This document shows positions 47,308 to 57,767 of a DNA stretch of 64,000 nt, piece after piece. Position 1 is the stretch's first letter, and the number at the start of each line of letters is the position of its first letter. Position numbers and translations under genes: made by a program. The stretch lies in assembly GCA_017506865.1 (NCBI GenBank), contig JAFCMP010000168.1:744001-808000 (forward strand), in the 5' to 3' direction. The notes under the pieces are model-generated. The model made no database searches. It was not told the origin of the DNA and saw nothing but the letters and a program-made list of their open reading frames with translations. Source of the DNA: Tribonema minus. Its lineage: Eukaryota > Sar > Xanthophyceae > Tribonematales > Tribonemataceae.

Positions 47308-48708
47308 ATGGTGGCAACAAGGAAAGAGGCCCGTGTCTTGGCTCTAAATGCATCTTGTGACGCCAAAGCGGAAGCGAGTCAACAGCAACATGGTAAGATG
47401 CGTGCTCCAACTGTATATTGACGTTCAAGTGTTTAGTTGAATTCCGCTAAAGCAATGGACGACACCGCACATGTTGTGTTTTGCAGCTTGTGGCCTGCGC
47501 TCTTACTGGTCATCTTCGCTGCATGTGACTGACCTTCAAACACTCTCATCCGCTGATGATCTCAGACATGTGGACGAGAATCTTCGAGTTCCTGCCACAC
47601 GGGCACTACATCCTGTTTTCATCCGTGAGCACTGCATGGCGGGCGCTATATGCCAGGAGCATGCAGCTGAGGGGGCTGGCAACTCGTGAAAAACAAACAA
47701 ACCCGCAAGCCATGGTGGCATCAACGCCCCTCATACAGTGGGCGAGCACCATCGGGTGCGAGATGACCTGGAGGGTACTGTACAACGCCGCCGCAGACGG
47801 CACTTTAAAAAGTAGTGCAGTTTGTGTTAGCAAATATTGCGCAAAGGCGCGGCGTCAATTTGTTGAACCTGCCAGTGTGCGATATTGCGGCTGGGCGCGG
47901 GGATCTGGAGATGTTGCAGTGGTTACATGCCCGGGGGTTTTACTGGGACACAGACACGAGCGCAGCAGCAGCTCGGGGGGGGCACCTGGATGTGCTGCAG
48001 TGGGCACGCGCCAACGGGTGCCCCTTCGATTTCAGCACCTGCGCTGCAGCAGCCAGTGGAGGGCACCTAGAGGTGCTGAGGTGGGCGTACCACGCAGGAT
48101 GTGAGTGGGACGAGGAGACATGCAATGGAGCTGCAGAGGGCGGCCATCTGCTCATCCTCCAGTATGCTCGAAGCCACGGCTGTCCGTGGAGCACCAGGAC
48201 GTCCTACAAAGCGGCACACCACGGTCATCTCCAGCTTCTACAATGGGCGCACGCAAACGGGTGCGCCTTTGACGCAGGTGTATGCTCTAATGCCGTGCTT
48301 GGAGGCCACCTGCACGTGCTTCAGTGGCTGCATGAGGTAGGCTGCCCCTGCAACGAATACGCGATCGTGTTTGCCGCAGAGACGGGTCGTCTGGATATCC
48401 TACGCTGGCTGCGAGCACAAGGCTATCCCTGGGATGCGAGGGTCTGCACAGGGGCGATTGATCAGGGTCACCTAGAGTTGCTGCAGTGGGCACGCGCTAG
48501 TGGCTGCCCATGGGAGGCAGACGGATGGACCTTTCATTTTCTAAAATGGACCCACTTTGATGCAGATCGCCACACTAGCGTATTGTCAGCGATGGAGTGG
48601 GCGCTAGCAAATGGCTGCCCGTGCAGCGACGAGAGTAGGGATCATTACATGCAGCTGCGACGCAGGGTAGACGCTGCGCAGGCACACGGCTCTGATCAGC
48701 AGCGATGA
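47308..48708 (+). pseudogene. F-box/ankyrin-like repeat gene, copy B (one frameshift)
   Basis: Exon 1 (47308-47392) gives MVATRKEARVLALNASCDAK and ends in phase 1 at G|gtaaga; exon 2 (from 47566) continues D-MWTRIFEFLPHGHY. The frame of the F-box-like part runs into a five-A run at 47807-47811 that has one A too many (ttaaaaagtag for the expected ttaaaagtag). The paralogous frame, with about nine ankyrin-like units (HLDVLQWARANGCPFD and so on), resumes at once and ends at TGA 48706-48708. Without the extra base the product would be about 408 aa. The homopolymer position makes a sequencing indel a fair alternative to true inactivation. Confidence 0.75.
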
Positions 48709-50231
48709 CTCATCAGCACCACACGTGAATTGCTGCAATAGCACCTTCTGCTGCACCAATACACAGAGGCACATAGTTCATGTAATTTGTTTCAGAGTTT
48801 TGTCTGGTCTGCTATGTCTTTAAGGTGTACAGCAGCTGTGCACTTGACAGCACCATTTGCATGTGCCGTGTGATGCTGTGAACAGGCAGTGCGCGCGTTC
48901 CACAGGCAAGATGCAATGGTCGTTTGTATTTCTTGTGCAATCCCGGAGTGTTGAGACTGTTGGCCGTTCATGCCTGCGAACATGTATAGCGTGCTTGTTC
49001 GGACTGCTCTGCTAGCCTGAGGCTGCAGTGCCCACAAGACAGTCAGGTTGCCATTGTGGTGAGTTCAACAAGTTGTTGGCAGTGTGTAGTTCAGCATGCA
49101 GATGCGGTTACAAAGATCATGTGTGTCGCAAGCGGGAGCTTTATGTACCAAGTCCATACCAATAGGACAAACTACAGGTATGTACCACAGTACTAGCACG
49201 GTCGCAATGGGCGCCTGTTGACAGATGCGCAACAAATTGCAGCGCACCCAAATATCATTGAGGGACGTTGCTTGCACACCGCGCTGACCAGCAGGATATG
49301 TTAGTCTTTCAAGAGTATCAGTTAATCAGCTGATTCATGATGCCCAGAAGGTCAGAGCATGGCTCAGGGTGTGAGGTAGTGCCAGGTCTGGACCCTGCAA
49401 CGGAAAGGTACAACTAGGGCCAGATTCCCACATGCGCCACATGAATTGTATGATGACTGGAGACAATTGTACATCCATGCTAAAGTGTAAACGCCAGACA
49501 CCAGAGTGAGACGCGCTGCGGCGAGCATATATATTGTATGTTACTGGTGATGTCAAAGTGGAGGGATTTGGGGGAGACGTAATGCAATCTCGCTGACATG
49601 CATTGCTGAGTCACACACAGGAGGCTGGCCAAACAGTTTGCCACTGTCCCTGCAGCCCCGCAGACACCCACTCACACAGCATGCACTACCACCTCCGAGT
49701 TCCCTCGAGGGATCCCGCCCATTCCCCCCCGCCCCCCCCGCATTCCATGATTCAAGGCCGACCCAGGCCAGGTCACTGCTCTTGTACACAACTCAGTACT
49801 GTTGCAAGTCCTGGCGCGTACATGAACAGCCAAATGAACATGCAACGCAGCAGCACAGCGCAGTAGCGCGTGGCAGGCCCGCTGCCGCTCCTGCGACTCC
49901 GCGCACAGTAGCACTGCTTTGCGCCGCCCGCGCAAAAAAGGAGGGGGCCCCGCGGGAGGGAGCGACTGCGCATCGACTAGACACAGCAACAGTGGCGGCA
50001 GTGCGCCGCGTGCATGGGGGGCGGGGGGCAGGTGGGTACTGAGGGGCCCGATGGTTGTCAAAAAGTGCGGCATGAACGCACGCACGCGCGCGTGGCGACA
50101 TGCACTCACGCATGCTGTCGCCCGTGTGTCGCATCATGATTTCGTGTAGTGATCATGATGCCGCCCCACCGTGACAGGCATATCTGCTCTAACCCTATCT
50201 GTCGTGAATTGCAGCAGAACTGCAGCGCGGC
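48709..50231. other. 3' flank of copy B; no gene supported
   Basis: This stretch is repeated after copy C (55975-57767) and partly after copy D. Conserved blocks include gttgacagcac...ttgcatgt, aacaggc..tgcgcg and gtaatgcaatctc. There are G/C runs near 49726 and 50024. No conserved reading frame. Confidence 0.5.
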
Positions 50232-51886
50232 TCAGCAGAGCGAGTTCTTGGCGAGCACACCAATCCTGTTGCGGATCTCCTTGCGCTGGTTGCGTCAGCG
50301 CGTGCGGAACGCCGAATCGCGGTTGAAGACGCACACAAAGGCCTTCTGCAGATTCTCCGCAAGCGCTTGTGCCTGTGGGTTCTTCTTGATAAGCTTGCCT
50401 GCGCAGTGGCGGCAGCGGGGCGGTGGGTGTGGGGTGCCAGTGGCAACGTATAAGACAAAGTGTTTCTGGTGATGGCACCACACTCGTTGAGCTGCGCCAT
50501 TGATGCCTGTTGAAGCGTTTCAGCAAGACGCGCTTCAACCTCAACCTCACATGATTGAGCATCAGAGGAGAGCTCCCAAGACCGCCTTCCTCACCAGTCA
50601 CAGACGCACAACAAACTCGCAGATCACCCAAGGCTCACAGGGAACTTCGAGTTGAGCTTGAGTGCACCATGGTGAGTAGTGACGCACCTATACTTTCTGC
50701 GACGCGCTCCTTGACCATGCCAAACTTGATGGCCTGCTCCTTGAGGCAGCTCACGTTCATGTCGTTGATGGAGTAGCCGCGCCGCAGGTTGCGACGCACA
50801 AACTTGTCATAGTCCTGCAACAGCCTGCCAGTGGGGGGTGGGGGGGGGGGCACACGCGTTTAAGCTGCTGAGGGAGGTTTCTTGAGGTGTTGACGTAAAG
50901 GACAGAGATTACAGTACTACTAGTAGTAGCAGACATCACTTGTCTGGAATCAGTGGGCGTTGATATGGGGGGGGGGGGGGGAAGGGGGTGATAATCACAA
51001 GAAGGCTGTAGTCCTGCAACGGCAAGAGGGGCAGCGCACACTGATTGAAGTTCTTGAGGTTGGCATGTCAGAGGGCAGGGATTACGATCGAGCAAATGAC
51101 CAGCGACATGAAGTTACGCAGTGGGCACAGCAGTATCTTCTTCTTTGTGCCACCACGATGCTGATTTCGTATCCTACCGCAGCTCTGAGGAGTGTACTGG
51201 TGGAACACTCATGAGGCAACAAGGGGCAGCGCACAAAATGGAAGGGAGGGGGAGGGGGTCTCAAAGGTATTGCTGGTGGGGAATGGCCCCACCCCGTTGC
51301 ATTCCTGACGTCTTCTGTCGTCAACTTTGACCGTACTCGCAAGGGAGGAGCGTGTCCCCATGAGCAGGGCCACATGCTCTGACAAGTCTTATTGTAACCC
51401 TCAGTGAGGCATCCACGGGCCTCAACTTACCTACAGTGGAGCGCCTTGAGCCTACCGCTGCGCACAGCGCCTGCCTCTTGCCACCCCAGCTGCGTGGCGA
51501 ACGCACGGGATAGAGCGAAGGTGGCTGCCGGCGCAAGTTGCATGGTATGTCGCAACGCGTGCTTTCACTGCAATGCGGGGCGTTTCTGAGTACCGCTGCA
51601 CTGGCGCAGCGCAGTGAACAGTCGCAAATGCAGCAGCGGCAGCAGCGGCGTCAGCGGCAGCGCACAGGCGCACCTGTAAGATGGACGTGATGATGTCGCT
51701 GGTGGAGATGCCCTCCGTGCGGCGCGTCTCAACGAAGCGCCCCGCGCGCTTGAGGTGCGCGTACACGTCGCCGTTGTCGCTCACGCCGGATGCGTCGATG
51801 TACGGCAGCGCATCGTGGCACACAAAGTCGATGCTGTGCGCTCGCAGGAACTCATCCGTCACGACCCACGGCGCGTCCTTCACGAC
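50232..51886 (-). pseudogene. Choline-phosphate cytidylyltransferase fragment, copy 1 (nonsense codon)
   Basis: CCT makes CDP-choline for phosphatidylcholine. Three minus-strand exons join in phase: 51886-51674 (71 codons), 50814-50688 (42 codons plus 1 nt) and 50398 onward. They encode [30 protein letters not shown], the family signature [15 protein letters not shown], then DYDKFVRRNLRRGYSINDMN, the canonical region after the catalytic domain. In the last exon the Trp codon retained by copy 2 is TGA here (complement 50295-50297), shortening the C terminus by about 21 residues relative to the stop at 50232. I cannot find the N-terminal half with the HxGH nucleotide-binding motif in this unit, so it is probably a truncated duplicate; a distant exon cannot be excluded. 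Ethanolamine-phosphate cytidylyltransferase is less likely. Confidence 0.75.
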
Positions 51887-52257
51887 CTGCAGCGCGCACA
51901 CGCGGGGTGCATGCGGCGGAACGGGGCGGTGAGTAAAGTGCAGTGCGCGGATGCTATGAGGCGCAGCGCGCATGCAGCGCCATGCGCGACAGGCCGGCGG
52001 GGCGGCGGAACGTTCATGTACGTTGCAGGGGCGTGTGTAGTGATGCCCCACATACGCAGCGGTCGGTTGTGTGCGCGAGCGCATGCGCTCCATGGAACGT
52101 GGCGAAGCAGTGTTGAAAACGATTGCGCGGGGGGGCAGTGCGACGGGGGGCAGGGCGGGCGTGGTGATGCTTACCCTAGGCGACATAGTCAAAGCCGGCT
52201 GTGCAGCTGCTGCTCTGAGATCTGCTGACCACGCGATGCTGATGAGACCAGCTTCCT
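51887..52257. other. Spacer upstream of CCT copy 1
   Basis: The stretch is GC-rich and shared with 59451-59834 in unit 2. It should contain the upstream intron of the CCT fragment; no exon with the HxGH motif is visible. Confidence 0.4.
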
Positions 52258-53451
52258 ATGCTTGAAGAGAGTTGCGTGCGCGCATGCAGGGGTGAGGTGG
52301 GCGGGGCAACGGTAATTGGCAAGCTTCATGACGTGCTTGTTGATGAGGCTTACTTGAACATGTGTGAGGGGACCTACTTCAAGTGCATGCTAAGTGCTGA
52401 AGTGCACACGGCTGCGATGAACCAGCTGTGGCGCAGTCTTTGCGCGACCTGCAATGTCTTCGAGGCGGTGTGTACACGCCAATCGATGATGTTCAGCTGC
52501 TTCGTACAGCACAGCAGTCCACACAGAAGCGTTGCTAGCACAAATCGCCGCACATCTGTGCAACGCAAGCGCCACCAGCGACGGCACATGCGTAGCGGGC
52601 AGCCCTTGAGCGCAACGCTGCTGGGCAGCAGTGCTCAACCTGCTGAGCGCTAGTCATAAACTTGCATTGACAGTGAGCGTTCGCCACGCAACTGTCGTCG
52701 GCAGGAGCCGCAAGTCGCTGCAGAGTGCGTGATGCGCTGCGCGTGGTCTCACAAGACCCAGGCACGTGTGTGACAGCAACAAACGGGGGTCGCTGAGATA
52801 AGGTGAAGCTCATCGGCTGGGCCATCATGCTGCAGAGTGTCCACTACAACTTGGCCATGCCCCCCTTGACCGCAAGGGCCGAACAATGATGCATAGTGCG
52901 TAAGCCACGCGCGCTGTCGCATTTGCAAAGTGTACAGGGAGCATGAAGAGAGGGTGCACACATGTTCTGAGGTGCTGCCTATGCTGATAATATTTGACTG
53001 TTGCTGCAGAGTGCTGCACTGCTCAGCAGCGCACGTGCACTTTACAAACATGTTCAAGTCGTCAAATTATGAGATTCTTGAGCACACGCTGCATGCGCCA
53101 GAGTCACGACAGCGGTAAGAATGACAAGTTGAGCTGGCGAATTTCTGCAGGAGTTAAAAGGCTCCAGAGCGCACAGGCCGCCCGCGGTAAACGCGTGCGA
53201 CGTGCCGCGGAGAGGGGAAGCACGCTGCGCATCTGGCAGCGACAGCAGCGCTCAGCAAAGTAAAATGCACACACTTGGCTGCAGGTGTGCAGACACGTGC
53301 AGCGCTCAGAAGGGGTGCCGCCTTGCCTGGACACTTCGTGGTCATTGCACTGAGCCATGCCGGCTCGCACTTCATGATATACATACAACTGCAGCCAGCC
53401 AAGGGCACGCAAGACGGGGTATGTGGTTTAAGAGACCCCCCGTCTAACTGA
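52258..53451 (+). other. Unidentified coding-like segments, unit 1
   Basis: Several plus-strand stretches keep the same frame as counterparts in unit 2: about 52343-52430 (EAYLNMCEGTYFKCMLSAEV), about 52803-52860 (VKLIGWAIMLQSVHYNLAMP) and 53290-53451 (ALPGHFVVIALSHAGSHFMI, ending TGA). They look like exons of one spliced gene. Relative to unit 2 the last segment lacks 2 nt after ATATACATA, which changes its C terminus, and the middle segment has a stop directly before it. I do not recognise the family. Confidence 0.4.
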
Positions 53452-53475
53452 CAAGGGCCGCATGCCACAACCAGA

Positions 53476-53513
<38 letters not shown>

Positions 53514-54456
53514 CCCGTGATGTACGGCACCTGCGGTGGCATACCTCTCACTAAGCAGCGAAGACAGCCTGCTGGTATGGCGTAGCTACACCAAAAACAC
53601 CATAATCACAGCACTGGGCTGACAGCAAGCAGCTCTGCAAGAACAGCATGGTGCGTGGTTTCAGATGCGGCAGCTCTGCAAGAACAGCGTGGTGCGTGGT
53701 TTCAGGTGCGGCATGGCCAGTAATTGGCGAGCATCAACTCTAAAATACTGTCACCAGCCCATCGGCCACTCAAACGCATGCAGTCTGCTGTGTGCCGGCG
53801 ATGCTACCTGCATCATGGGTATTGTGCTCTCCCAAAATTAGAATTGCGCATATCCGCCTGCCGCCGTCCTTGTAAAGTGTTGTTGAAACACCGGTGCACA
53901 TTTACACTTATGTCATGTGCTGCTGACTCGCCAAGCCCATTATCAAGCCCTTGCACAGAGGCCCCACATATTCCACACGAGTGCAATCGCTTAAGCGCTG
54001 CCATGCAGCTTGCTCTACAGTTGCAAAAGGCCAGCGACAGCTTCTTGATGCAGCATATAGCTGTGCCTAGTGCATGCTTGGCTTTGGCACTTAGATCTTT
54101 CACCTGGCGACTGCGCGGCCTCAGTGCTGCTGCTGGTGCATGCCACGGCGTTGTGCTTTGACGGGGATGACCCGCTGTCGGGCCCAATGCTAGCTACCGC
54201 CACACTTGCGGCCGCACTTAGCCCAGCTCGCGGTCCAGCGGGGGGCGCATCTGTTTGGCTCCCGCACGTGAAGTTGTGCACTGTCTGTGCGCCTTGTAGA
54301 CCACAGATGCCCTCTCCGGGCTTAGCGACCCGGCCATGACGCGAACGTGAACCCGACTTTGCAGGAGAAGTTGGCGCGCAACGAAACTTCACACACACAC
54401 CTGTTGTCATGCAAGACTTCAAACATGAACTTCATCCCAAACGCTTTGTAAGAAGA
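53452..54456. other. Spacer before copy C, with a (GT)n microsatellite
   Basis: A perfect GT run of about 34 bp lies at 53478-53511, against an interrupted short GT tract at the same place in unit 2 (about 60993). A 53-bp near-duplicate containing gcagctctgcaagaacagc occurs at about 53628 and 53670. Open frames near 53.8-54.2 kb are conserved in the next unit but lose frame between copies. Confidence 0.5.
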
Positions 54457-55974
54457 ATGGTGGCAACAAGGAAGAAGGCTCGTGTCCTGGCTGTCCTGGC
54501 TCTGGCTGCTTCGTGTGACGCCAAAGCGGCAGCGAGCCAACAACAACGCGGTAAGAGCGTGTGATGACACTCATTCGTGATCATTTTTGTTGCGTGGCAC
54601 ATGAGCGCAAGTTTTGGAAGCGGCTAGCCTCGATTGTCTCATGCGATGTCAAGACTGCTCCTACAAGGCAGTGCAGAACCCGATCGTGAAGAAAGTCTGC
54701 ATCGAATGACACCGCGCATGTTGGAAGCGCTTTTTGAGCGAGAACTTCTTTAGGCTGCGTGGCCTATTTCTCGTCGTGTACCTTTTGAGGGCATGCAATT
54801 GACCTGTCAACACTCTCATCCGCTGATGCGCTCAGATATATGGATGAAAATCTTCGAGTTCCTGCCAGGTGGGCACTACCTCCAGCTTTCATCCGTGAGC
54901 ACTGCGTGGCGGGCGCGTTATGGCAGGAGCATGCAGCTGAGGGGGCTGGTGAATCGTGAGAAAGAAACGAATGCACTAGCCATGGATGCATCAGCACCCC
55001 TCATACAGTGGGCATTCACAAACGGTTGCAAAATGACTACGAGTGTCTTGAGCCACGCTGCCACTTGCGGCACTTCGGAAGTATTACAGTTTGTGTTCGC
55101 CAACATCACGTACCGGCGCGGCGAGATCTGTCAGACGGCACCAGTGTGCAAGGCTGCAGCTGTGCGCGGGGATCTAGAGATATTGCAGTGGGCGCATGCC
55201 CAGGGGTTTTACTGGAATACATTGACAAGCGCAGCAGCAGCGCGCGGGGGGCACCTGGAGGTGCTGCAGTGGGCACATGCCAACGGGTGCCCCCTAGATT
55301 GGAGCACCTGCGCTGCAGCAGCCAGCGGAGGGCACCTGGAGGTGCTGAGGTGGGCGCGTGACGTTGGATGCAGCTGGGATGAGCGGACCTGCAGTGAAGC
55401 GGCAGTGGGCGGCCACTTGGACATCCTCCAGTACGCTCGAAGCCACGGCTGTCCATGGAGCCGCTGGACGTCCTACAATGCGGCACGCAACGGTCATCTC
55501 CAGCTTCTACAATGGGCGCATGCAAATGGCTGCCCCTTCGACACAGGCGCTAACTCGGCGGCAATTCGCGGAGGCCACCTGCATGTGCTTCAGTGGCTGC
55601 ACCAGGTAGGCTGCCCCTGTGACGAACATGCATGCATGTATGCCGCCCGGGCCGGTCGTCTGGACATCCTACAGTGCCTGAGGGCGCAAGGCTGCCCATG
55701 GGACGGGAGCATCTGCACAGAGGCGATCGAGAAGGGAGCCCTGGATTTGCTGCGGTGGGCCCACGCCAATGACTGCCCGTGGGACGGAGAGAGGACCTTA
55801 GACTTTCTAGTGAGGGTGGAAGACACTGATTCAGATAGCCTCGTCATCGTATTGTCAGCGGTAGAGTGGGCGCTGGCACATGGCTGCCCATGCAGCGACA
55901 GGAGTAGGGCTCGGTTCACGCAGCTGCGCCGTAGGGTAGACGCTGCGCAGGCGCGCAGCCCTTCACAGCAGTGA
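54457..55974 (+). CDS. F-box/ankyrin-like repeat protein, copy C (intact)
   Basis: Exons 54457-54550 and 54836-55974 join in phase 1 (G|AT) to 410 aa. Exon 1 is a basic leader (MVATRKKARVLAVLALAASC). Exon 2 opens with D-IWMKIFEFLPGGHYLQLSS and WRARYGRSMQLRG, an F-box-like helical region (about residues 32-75). About nine ankyrin-like units of 33 residues follow, each near HLEVLQWAHANGCPLDWSTC; a shorter, acidic unit is near residue 345 and the protein ends VDAAQARSPSQQ. The intron (54551-54835) is GT-AG. F-box plus repeats suggests an SCF substrate adaptor, with the array as the binding surface; this is inferred. An alternative is a start at an in-frame Met inside the intron (54793), but the conserved leader in four paralogues favours splicing. 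Confidence 0.8.
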
Positions 55975-56820
55975 CAGCTCATCGGTGCATTAATCGCTGC
56001 AGTGGTCCGTTCAGCCCAGTTGCCACACCAATACACAGAGGCACACTGTTGATGTCATTTCTCCTGAGTATTGTCTGATGTGCCATCTCGTAAAGTTGCG
56101 CAGATGCTGCGCGTCTCATGCGGTTGACAGCACAATTTGCATGTACCGACTGATGATGTGAACAGGCCGTGCGCGTGATCCACAGGTAAGATTGACATAT
56201 TGTCTGCACCCTTGTGGTATCCTGGAGTGTTGAGACTGTTGGGCATGCATGCCTGCGTGCATGGATGTTATGCTTGGCCAGACATGCTCTGCTAGGATGC
56301 CATCTACACAAAAAGGCCAGCTTGCATTTGTGGTGGTGTATAATTCAGCATGCAGATGCATTCATCAAATAGCACGGGCGCAGCAGCTGTCGCAAGCAGA
56401 AACACTGCAAGATGCTTACCAAGAGGGCAGGCTACAGGCATGAACCGCAGTGCCAGCTGGGCCGCAATCAGCACCAATGGACACACCAGCAGCAAATCGC
56501 AGAGCTTAGGAGTATCGAAGGACACTGCATGTCTATCGCGCTGGCCTGATCATGGAGCAGCAGCATATTCTTCTTTCACGACTGTCACGTCCTCATCTGA
56601 TGCAGGATGCCTGAAGGTCATATGTAGCATGCTTCAAGGTGTGTGGTTCTGCCAGGTCCAATTTTTAATTGAAATGTAAAGTAGGGTCAAATTCACACCT
56701 GCGACACCACATGTATTGTTTGATGAATCAAGAGAGCCGTTCATCCATGCAAAAGCGTAAACGCACGCCAGACACCAGAGTGAGACGCGCTACGGCGAGC
56801 GCATATATTGTATGTCACTG
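55975..56820. other. 3' flank of copy C
   Basis: It corresponds to 48709-49550 after copy B. No gene. Confidence 0.5.
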
Positions 56821-57044
56821 CTAGGGTTGAAAAAGCGTACTTTGAAGTTTATTTCGGAGTTCAAGTGCCCCTTTTGTGGCAGACTGTATGCTCTTAATTG
56901 AGCAGACTCACCGCATGCCCCACAAATACGCCCTTCACGCAGCATACCATCATGTTGAAATTTGCTCACGACGTATTCCTGGTTGCCAAATACGCCCCAA
57001 ATACGCCGTATTGTGTGGCCAAATACGTTTTTTTGCAACGCTAG
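56821..57044. mobile_element. MITE-like element, copy 2, with target-site duplication
   Basis: A 224-bp element starts ctagggttgaaaaagcgta and ends tacgtttttttgcaacgctag, giving imperfect terminal inverted repeats of about 20 bp. It is flanked by tcactg at 56815-56820 and 57045-57050. The equivalent site in unit 1 (about 49538-49552) has no insertion. There is no coding capacity, so it would depend on a transposase elsewhere. Confidence 0.8.
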
Positions 57045-57050
57045 TCACTG

Positions 57051-57767
57051 CATATATTGTATGTCAGTGCAGTGAAAAATTCAAACTGGCAGGAATTGGT
57101 GGAGACGTAATGCAATCTCCTTGACATGCATTGCAGTCACGCAAAGGGGGCTGACAAAACACTTTGCCACTGTCCCCACTTGGCACATGCAGCCCCACAG
57201 ACAAAGAGCCACATGGCATGCACTACCACCCCCCCTCCCGCCCACTCCCCCCCCCCTCTCCTCCATGAATCAAGGCCAATTGGCTAACCCAGGCCAGGTC
57301 ACTGCTATAGATTGTACACAACTAAATATTGTTGCAACACTTAGTCCTGGCGCATACACCAACAGCACGAGTGAATAAGCGAAGTTGAGCCTCGCAGCAG
57401 CACAGCGCAGTAGCGCGCCGACATGTAATCATTGATGGGGGCGCGCGGCAGGCCCGCTGCCACCCCTGCGACTCCGCGCACAGTAGCACTGCTCTGGTCG
57501 CCCGCGCAAAAAAGGAGGGGGAGGGTTCAACTGCGCATCGATCACGCAGCAGCGACGGCAGTGCATGCTCGTGCATGGGGGGCGGGGGGCGGGCGGGTAT
57601 GGGGGGGGGGGGGCAGATGGTCATCAAAAAGTGCGGAATGCAAGCGCACGCGCGCGCGGCGACATGCACGCACGCACGCTATCGTGATCATGATGCCGCC
57701 CCCACCGTGACAGGTATATCTGCTCTAACCCTATCCGTTGTGGTCCGCAGCAGGGCTGCAGCGCGGC
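57051..57767. other. Spacer before CCT copy 2
   Basis: Repeats the spacer at 49560-50230. Includes C and G runs near 57248 and 57601. No gene. Confidence 0.45.

Larger units (their letters stand above)
47137..54298 (+). repeat. Tandem array unit 1 (about 7.16 kb)
   Basis: The unit runs from gaccacgtatgccc to the next equivalent landmark at 54299. It carries ankyrin-like copy B, CCT copy 1 (-) and unidentified plus-strand segments. Its left edge coincides with the 3' end of the retroelement (47105), which appears to have landed in the 5' part of the unit. Confidence 0.8.
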
